Below are positions 59,647 to 64,000 of a stretch of DNA of 64,000 bases, piece by piece. How positions within the stretch are numbered: position 1 is the first letter of the stretch; each line of letters begins with the position of its first letter. The stretch comes from CAIMUS01 sp046347625 (GTDB lineage: Bacteria; Pseudomonadota; Gammaproteobacteria; Competibacterales; Competibacteraceae). The stretch is taken from assembly GCA_046347625.1 (NCBI GenBank), contig JAXMFU010000005.1:62001-126000 (forward strand), given 5' to 3'. Both the position numbers and the translations under genes were made by a program. The notes under the pieces are model-generated. The model was not told where the DNA came from. It saw only the letters and a program-made list of their open reading frames with translations, and did no database searches.

Positions 59647-62571
59647 ATGGGAAGTCTCCCGTTAGTGCCCAATCAACGCCGCTTCTTCAGCCTTAAGTGG
59701 AAGGCATTGCTTTTTACCAGTCTGGTGCTCGTGGCCGTCACCATGGCGATTTCCTTGCGTGGTTACGTTAATTTGAACGCCCAGTTCGATCGCTATCGAC
59801 AGGCCACCCATGCCCGCTATGAAAGGGACATTCGATCCCTGGTCGAGCAATCCTTGAACCGTTTGCGCGAACTCGCAAGTATGATGCCCTCCCTGCCGAA
59901 GCTACAGCAGGGCCTGGCAAGCGGCAACCTGGCCGATATCCAAGCGGCCTTCGATCCCCAATGGCCCGTACTGCAGTTGGATTTGGGCGTCAATGTGGTC
60001 GCTTTTTATACGACCACCGGAGAATTGCTGGCCACCTGGGAAGCCATGGCCTGGAATCAAGGACTCAATCCCCAGATTTTGGAATGGGTTAAACAGGTCA
60101 ATCAAACCGAATTGCCGGTCACCGCGCTGAATTGCGATCCAACCGATTGTATTCAATATGCGGTGGTCCCTATTCTGGCGGAAGGTCACAGTGTCGGCGC
60201 GCTGCTGATCGGCAATTCACTGGCCGACGTCGTGCGCAGTTTTCGGCAGCTTTCGAATAATGATATTGGTCTACTCGTCAGCAATATCGAGCATCTCGAC
60301 AGCGATCCAAAACGCTGGCTGCCCGCCTGGAATACCCAGGTTATCGCCCTGACCAATCCTGAACAGAATTTTCCAGTACTGCAGAGGCTGGCGGTGATGT
60401 ATCCGCCCAACAGCGCTACTGCCGGCGTCCGCACCGCCGTCAACGGGCGCAGCTATGAAGTCATGATACTGCCTGTACCCAGGCTGGTCGGTGGCTATCC
60501 CGCCAACCTGGTCATTATTGCGGATATTACCGAGCGGTTGCAGGAAATCCGACAAGCGACCAAGGAAATTGTCATTGGGGGTATCATTGGCTGGCTGTTA
60601 TCGGAAATGTTGTTGCTGCTGATCCTTTGGATGCCTACGTCCCGGCTACGCCAGACCGCAGCCAATCTACCTTTGCTGGCGCAGCGGCAGTTCCAGCAGG
60701 TCCGGGCCGCGATTATCGGACAGTCCCGCCGTCACGTGCTGGATGACGAAACGGATATTCTGAATCTCACCACGGTAACGCTGGCCGACCGGTTGGAGGA
60801 ACTGGAAGAACAGGTTGCCGAGCGCACCAAAGCCCTGGCACGGCGAATGAATGAACTTGCCAAGGAAAGGGATTTCAGTGCCAGCTTGCTGGATCTCGCC
60901 CAGGTGATGATCGTTGCTCAGGACCGCCGGGGCCGGATCGTCATGGCCAATGCCTATACCCAGACGGTGACCGGTTACCGGGAAGACGAATTGGTGGGAC
61001 ATGATTTTTTTACTGCGTTGTTCGCCGAGGGTGCGATAGATCCCCAGAGGATCAGAGAAGAACTGGCTTCCGGCCAGCGCAAACATTTACGTCATGAATC
61101 CCTGATTACCTGCAAAAACGGCGCCATCCGTAATATCACCTGGTTCCATTCCCGCCTGGTGGTGGATGCGCCCGAAAGCCCCGAGATACTTTCGGTCGGG
61201 CTGGATATCACCGAACGGTTGAGCGCTGAATCGCGGCTCGCCTGGCTATCCGATCATGATACCCTGACCGGCCTGTTGAACCGGCGCCGCTTTCAGGAAG
61301 AATTGGAACTGGTCTTGACCGCCGCGCGGCGCCACGACAAGACGGGTGCCTTGCTGTTTATCGATCTGGACCATTTCAAATATATCAACGATACCAACGG
61401 CCATCATATCGGTGACACCCTGCTCAAGGCGGTGGGCAAGGTGCTTTCCAACCAGATCGAAGTGGCCGATGTGGTGGCGCGCCTGGATGGTGACGAATTC
61501 GCCATCCTGGTGCGGGAAACCGACACCGAAGGGGCGATACAGGCCGCCGCCGACATTCAGCGGGCTCTGCATAATTTAAACTTCATGGCCGGCAATCAAA
61601 CGCTGCGAATTTCCGCCAGTATCGGTATCGTTTTATTTCCGCTTCATGCCGATACGGTTGGCGATCTGATGGCCAGCGCCGATCTCGCCATGTTTCAAGC
61701 CAAGGAAGAAGGCCGCGGTCATTGGCATCTGTTTTCCAAGGACGACGCCACCCGCGAACGCCTGCGCAACCGGATCTATTGGCGGGACAAGGTCTCCAAA
61801 GCCTTGGCGGAAGACCGGTTCCTGCTTCATTTTCAGCCCATCATGGAAATTCGTAACCGGCGGATCTCGCATTACGAGGTTTTGCTGCGAATGCGCGATG
61901 ACGATGGCGCGATTATCGGCCCGGCGCACTTTGTCGATGCCGCCGAGCGCGGCGGTATGATCAATGCGCTGGATCGAATGGTGGTCAGCAAGGCTGTGGG
62001 ATTTCTGGCTGAACTGAGGAGGTATGGCCATCATGTCGCTTTTGCCATCAATCTGTCGGGCTATGCGTTTAACGATCCCCAGTTGCTGCCGCACTTGCAA
62101 CAGGAACTGGAACGCCATCAGGTGGACACTTCCAAGGTCATCTTCGAGATTACCGAGACGGCGGCGGTATCGGATTTCGCTGTGGCCAACAGCCTGATGC
62201 TGGCCATCAAGGAACTGGGTTGCCGTTTCGCCCTGGACGATTTCGGCATTGGTTTCTCGTCGTTTTATTATTTGAAACACCTCCCGGTGGATTACCTCAA
62301 GATCGACGGTTCTTTCATCAGGCAGTTGGCGGACAACCTGGACGATCAGACCATCGTCCAGGCGATGAGCCAGGTAGCGCTGCAGTTCGGCAAAAAGACC
62401 ATCGCCGAGTTTGTGGAAACCGAGGCGGTGCTGGTTAAGCTGCACGATTATGCGATCGATTATGCCCAGGGCTATCTGATCAGCAAGCCGTTGAGTGCCG
62501 ACCAGCTTAAGGCCATTCTAGTGCGCAAGGGCGCAATGGCAGAAATAACCAGGTGGGCAAGCGCACACTGA
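59647..62571 (+). CDS. Membrane sensor GGDEF/EAL protein (c-di-GMP turnover)
   Basis: 974 residues. A membrane helix at 18-38 and one near 310-330 enclose a periplasmic sensor (about 40-300). Then a coiled linker (LEELEEQVAERTKALARRMN), a PAS domain (about 415-525, ITCKNGAIRNITWFHSRLVV), GGDEF (about 530-690) and EAL (about 710-960). The GGDEF site reads ARLDGDEFAIL, with Asp replacing the first Gly, so cyclase activity is doubtful. The EAL site reads HYEVLLRM, keeping the Glu; INLSG, FEITET, LDDFGIGFSSFYYLK and KIDGSFI are normal, so phosphodiesterase activity is likely. It probably lowers c-di-GMP in response to an envelope signal. Confidence 0.93.
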   Translation: MGSLPLVPNQRRFFSLKWKALLFTSLVLVAVTMAISLRGYVNLNAQFDRYRQATHARYERDIRSLVEQSLNRLRELASMMPSLPKLQQGLASGNLADIQAAFDPQWPVLQLDLGVNVVAFYTTTGELLATWEAMAWNQGLNPQILEWVKQVNQTELPVTALNCDPTDCIQYAVVPILAEGHSVGALLIGNSLADVVRSFRQLSNNDIGLLVSNIEHLDSDPKRWLPAWNTQVIALTNPEQNFPVLQRLAVMYPPNSATAGVRTAVNGRSYEVMILPVPRLVGGYPANLVIIADITERLQEIRQATKEIVIGGIIGWLLSEMLLLLILWMPTSRLRQTAANLPLLAQRQFQQVRAAIIGQSRRHVLDDETDILNLTTVTLADRLEELEEQVAERTKALARRMNELAKERDFSASLLDLAQVMIVAQDRRGRIVMANAYTQTVTGYREDELVGHDFFTALFAEGAIDPQRIREELASGQRKHLRHESLITCKNGAIRNITWFHSRLVVDAPESPEILSVGLDITERLSAESRLAWLSDHDTLTGLLNRRRFQEELELVLTAARRHDKTGALLFIDLDHFKYINDTNGHHIGDTLLKAVGKVLSNQIEVADVVARLDGDEFAILVRETDTEGAIQAAADIQRALHNLNFMAGNQTLRISASIGIVLFPLHADTVGDLMASADLAMFQAKEEGRGHWHLFSKDDATRERLRNRIYWRDKVSKALAEDRFLLHFQPIMEIRNRRISHYEVLLRMRDDDGAIIGPAHFVDAAERGGMINALDRMVVSKAVGFLAELRRYGHHVAFAINLSGYAFNDPQLLPHLQQELERHQVDTSKVIFEITETAAVSDFAVANSLMLAIKELGCRFALDDFGIGFSSFYYLKHLPVDYLKIDGSFIRQLADNLDDQTIVQAMSQVALQFGKKTIAEFVETEAVLVKLHDYAIDYAQGYLISKPLSADQLKAILVRKGAMAEITRWASAH

Positions 62572-62572
62572 A

Positions 62573-62861
62573 GGTTAAAGGTTAAAGGCTAAAGGCTAAA
62601 GGCTAAAGGCTAAAGGCTAAAGGCTAAAGGCTAAAGGCTAAAGGCTAAAGGCCTACCACCTGTCGGTTTGTTGCCAAGCTTGCAATCACAGACCGTAGGG
62701 TGCATTAGCGGAGCGAAGCAGAGCGTAATGCGCCGTATGAGAGGCGGCAGCATAACGGCATAATACGCTCCACTATTGCGACCTACGAACTGATAGGTGG
62801 TGAGGGCTAAACTGGCTGCTTAAGCCTTTAACCTTTAACCTTTAACCTTTAACCTTTAACC
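62573..62861. repeat. Heptamer tandem arrays in opposite orientation
   Basis: 62573-62649 is eleven perfect 7-bp units (two GGTTAAA, nine GGCTAAA). 62827-62861 is five units of TTTAACC, the reverse complement of GGTTAAA. Between them is a family B-like unit (GTAGGGTGCATTAGCGGAGC). The same heptamers appear at 24207-24258 and 36085-36125. No gene in this 316-base gap. Confidence 0.9.
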
Positions 62862-62887
62862 TTCTTCCTTGTTGCAGGATATCTCCA

Positions 62888-63808
62888 ATGTGGTTTAGAA
62901 ACCTTACCTTATTTCGCTTTGCCGAGCCGTTTACGCTCACTGCCGAGAGGCTGGCCGGGAAACTGGCCCAGGCGATTTTTCAACCTTGCACCACCCAGAT
63001 GATGATCAGCCACGGTTGGGTGCCACCGCTCGGTCGTAGAGCGACCGATCTGGTGCACGCAACCGGGGGTTGTCTGCTGATCTGTCTGAAATCCGAGGAA
63101 AAGCTGTTACCGGCGGGGATTATTAAGGAGATGGTGGTCGATCGGGTGGCGACCTTGGAGGAACGGGAGAACCGCCGGGTACGCCGGCCTGAGCGGGAGC
63201 AGTTGTGTACCGATGTGTTACAGGAATTGCTGCCCAGGGCCTTGAGTCGTAGCCAGCTTAACTATGCCTATATCGACACCCGTCAGGGTTGGCTGATCGT
63301 CGACAGTATCAACCGCAAAGTAGTGGATCGACTGACTCACAGCTTACGTGCCGTCCTGGGCAGCCTGCCGATTACCCCACCACCGGTGGCTAACGTCCCG
63401 GCCATCGTGATGACAGCTTGGCTGGCGGATAACCTGCTGGATGCCGACTTTACGCTGGCGGATGAATGCGAGTTGCAAGATCGGGATGAAGGCGGCGGGG
63501 TAGTGCGTTGCAAGGGACAGGACCTGAACAGCAGTGAAATCCTGGCGCATCTTCAGGCGGGCATGCAAGTCACCCGGGTGGCGCTCGTCTGGAAGCAACG
63601 CCTCGCCTTTGTGCTGACCGAAGACCTGAGCATTCGGCGGCTGCGCTTTCTGGATGTGATAAAAGAACAGGTGGGCGAAACCGACACGCTCGAGCAACTG
63701 TTCGATGCCGAGTTCGCCCTGATGACCGGGGAACTGGCCGAATTTTTACCGCGCCTGTGGGCGAGTTTCGGCGTCCCCCTCAAAGCCGGCGTAGCGACCC
63801 GGCTCTAG
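62888..63808 (+). CDS. rdgC: Recombination-associated protein RdgC
   Basis: 306 residues, close to the E. coli length of 303. RdgC binds double-stranded DNA without sequence preference and can antagonise RecA. Signature phrases: MWFRNLTLFRFAEPFTL, PCTTQMMISHGWVPPLGR, GCLLICLKSEEKLLPAGIIK, QGWLIVDSINRKVVDRLTH and LAFVLTEDLSIRRLRFLDVI. The start is 26 bases after the second heptamer array, which may separate it from the GGDEF/EAL gene. Confidence 0.95.
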   Translation: MWFRNLTLFRFAEPFTLTAERLAGKLAQAIFQPCTTQMMISHGWVPPLGRRATDLVHATGGCLLICLKSEEKLLPAGIIKEMVVDRVATLEERENRRVRRPEREQLCTDVLQELLPRALSRSQLNYAYIDTRQGWLIVDSINRKVVDRLTHSLRAVLGSLPITPPPVANVPAIVMTAWLADNLLDADFTLADECELQDRDEGGGVVRCKGQDLNSSEILAHLQAGMQVTRVALVWKQRLAFVLTEDLSIRRLRFLDVIKEQVGETDTLEQLFDAEFALMTGELAEFLPRLWASFGVPLKAGVATRL

Positions 63809-63858
63809 CACGATGTCGGCTTTTTCGGCCCGGCGGATTAAAAATTTAAAAAGCGATT

Positions 63859-64000
63859 ATGCAAATTAAGCGACTTTCCTGGCTGATGAGTTTACTGTTC
63901 GGAAAAGGCAACACCTTACGTGTTCATTACCATCGTTATGATGGCGACTATAAAGGCTGGGAATTATGGACCTGGGACAAAACTACCAACAGCCAATCGC
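63859..64000 (+). CDS. Start of a CBM41 (pullulanase-type) protein, 3' end outside the window
   Basis: Forty-seven residues are visible: a short N-terminal segment (MQIKRLSWLMSLLFGKGNT) followed by VHYHRYDGDYKGWELWTWD, the start of the PUD/CBM41 domain of pullulanases, which binds alpha-glucans. A membrane anchor or signal is not clear. It suggests an alpha-1,6-glucan debranching enzyme, in line with the GH13/GH57 genes at 20-24 kb. Domain assignment is firm; enzyme identity is inference. Confidence 0.7.
   Translation, partial: MQIKRLSWLMSLLFGKGNTLRVHYHRYDGDYKGWELWTWDKTTNSQS

Noticed and set aside
62573..62649. Possible iteron-type replication origin
   Set aside because: Units are 7 bp and contiguous, with no DnaA boxes, AT-rich unwinding region or replication gene nearby.
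1..64000. tRNA and rRNA genes
   Set aside because: I looked for TTCGANNC loops with matching acceptor stems and for rRNA-like segments and found none that held up.

Overview
The window is 64 kb of chromosomal DNA. The housekeeping genes have close matches in gamma-proteobacteria: hrcA-grpE-dnaK, coaBC-dut-argB, sucA-sucB-lpd, hisB-hisH-hisA-hisF-hisE followed by tatABC, hflD-mnmA, rdgC and radC. The combination of HrcA with CIRCE, several alpha-glucan enzymes, many palindromic intergenic repeats and several toxin-antitoxin pairs fits an environmental gamma-proteobacterium (a Chromatiales-, Methylococcales- or Competibacter-like lineage). The sequence alone does not settle the genus. Base composition is moderately GC-rich by eye, with AT-rich patches near 4.9-6.3 kb and 12.6-13.0 kb that look acquired.

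Layout. 0-4 kb: heat-shock operon on the reverse strand, with a complete CIRCE operator and promoter in front of hrcA. 4-6.3 kb: small accessory genes (a 100-aa protein, hicBA, a lipoprotein, a HEPN-like protein). 6.5-10.2 kb: coaBC, dut, argB and a CPBP membrane protease. 10.2-13.5 kb: unknown small genes, a decayed copy of part of the CPBP gene, and a DNA adenine methyltransferase with a small partner. 14-19.7 kb: 2-oxoglutarate dehydrogenase genes ending in a clear terminator. 20-24.2 kb: one GH13 and two GH57 genes. 24.2-30.4 kb: a YdcF-like gene, tatABC and the his genes (no hisI among them). 30.5-32.3 kb: a radC relic interrupted by a miniature mobile element, then vapBC, then intact radC. 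33-38.7 kb: a half-transporter with a degenerate ATPase, an EF-hand protein, two sugar permeases and a second vapBC. 39-55.3 kb: a mainly exported set made of a six-repeat protein, a TIGR03032 protein, a 1,063-aa glycosidase, an anaerobic sulfatase maturase, a HAD phosphatase, a LysM-sulfatase, a TumE/TumA pair and two adjacent Tat-exported OpgD-like proteins. 55.4-56.4 kb: an IS982-type element. 57-64 kb: DCC protein, hflD, mnmA, a GGDEF/EAL protein, rdgC and the start of a CBM41 (pullulanase-like) gene.

Two themes stand out. First, alpha-glucan metabolism is spread across the window (GH13, GH57 x2, a large six-hairpin glycosidase, a CBM41 protein, sugar permeases, periplasmic glucan proteins), which suggests glycogen or storage-glucan turnover. 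Second, the intergenic DNA is crowded with several distinct dispersed repeat families. One insertion can be reconstructed base by base: a 104-106 bp palindromic-ended element in the radC relic flanked by a 6-8 bp target duplication.

No tRNA, rRNA or CRISPR array was seen.
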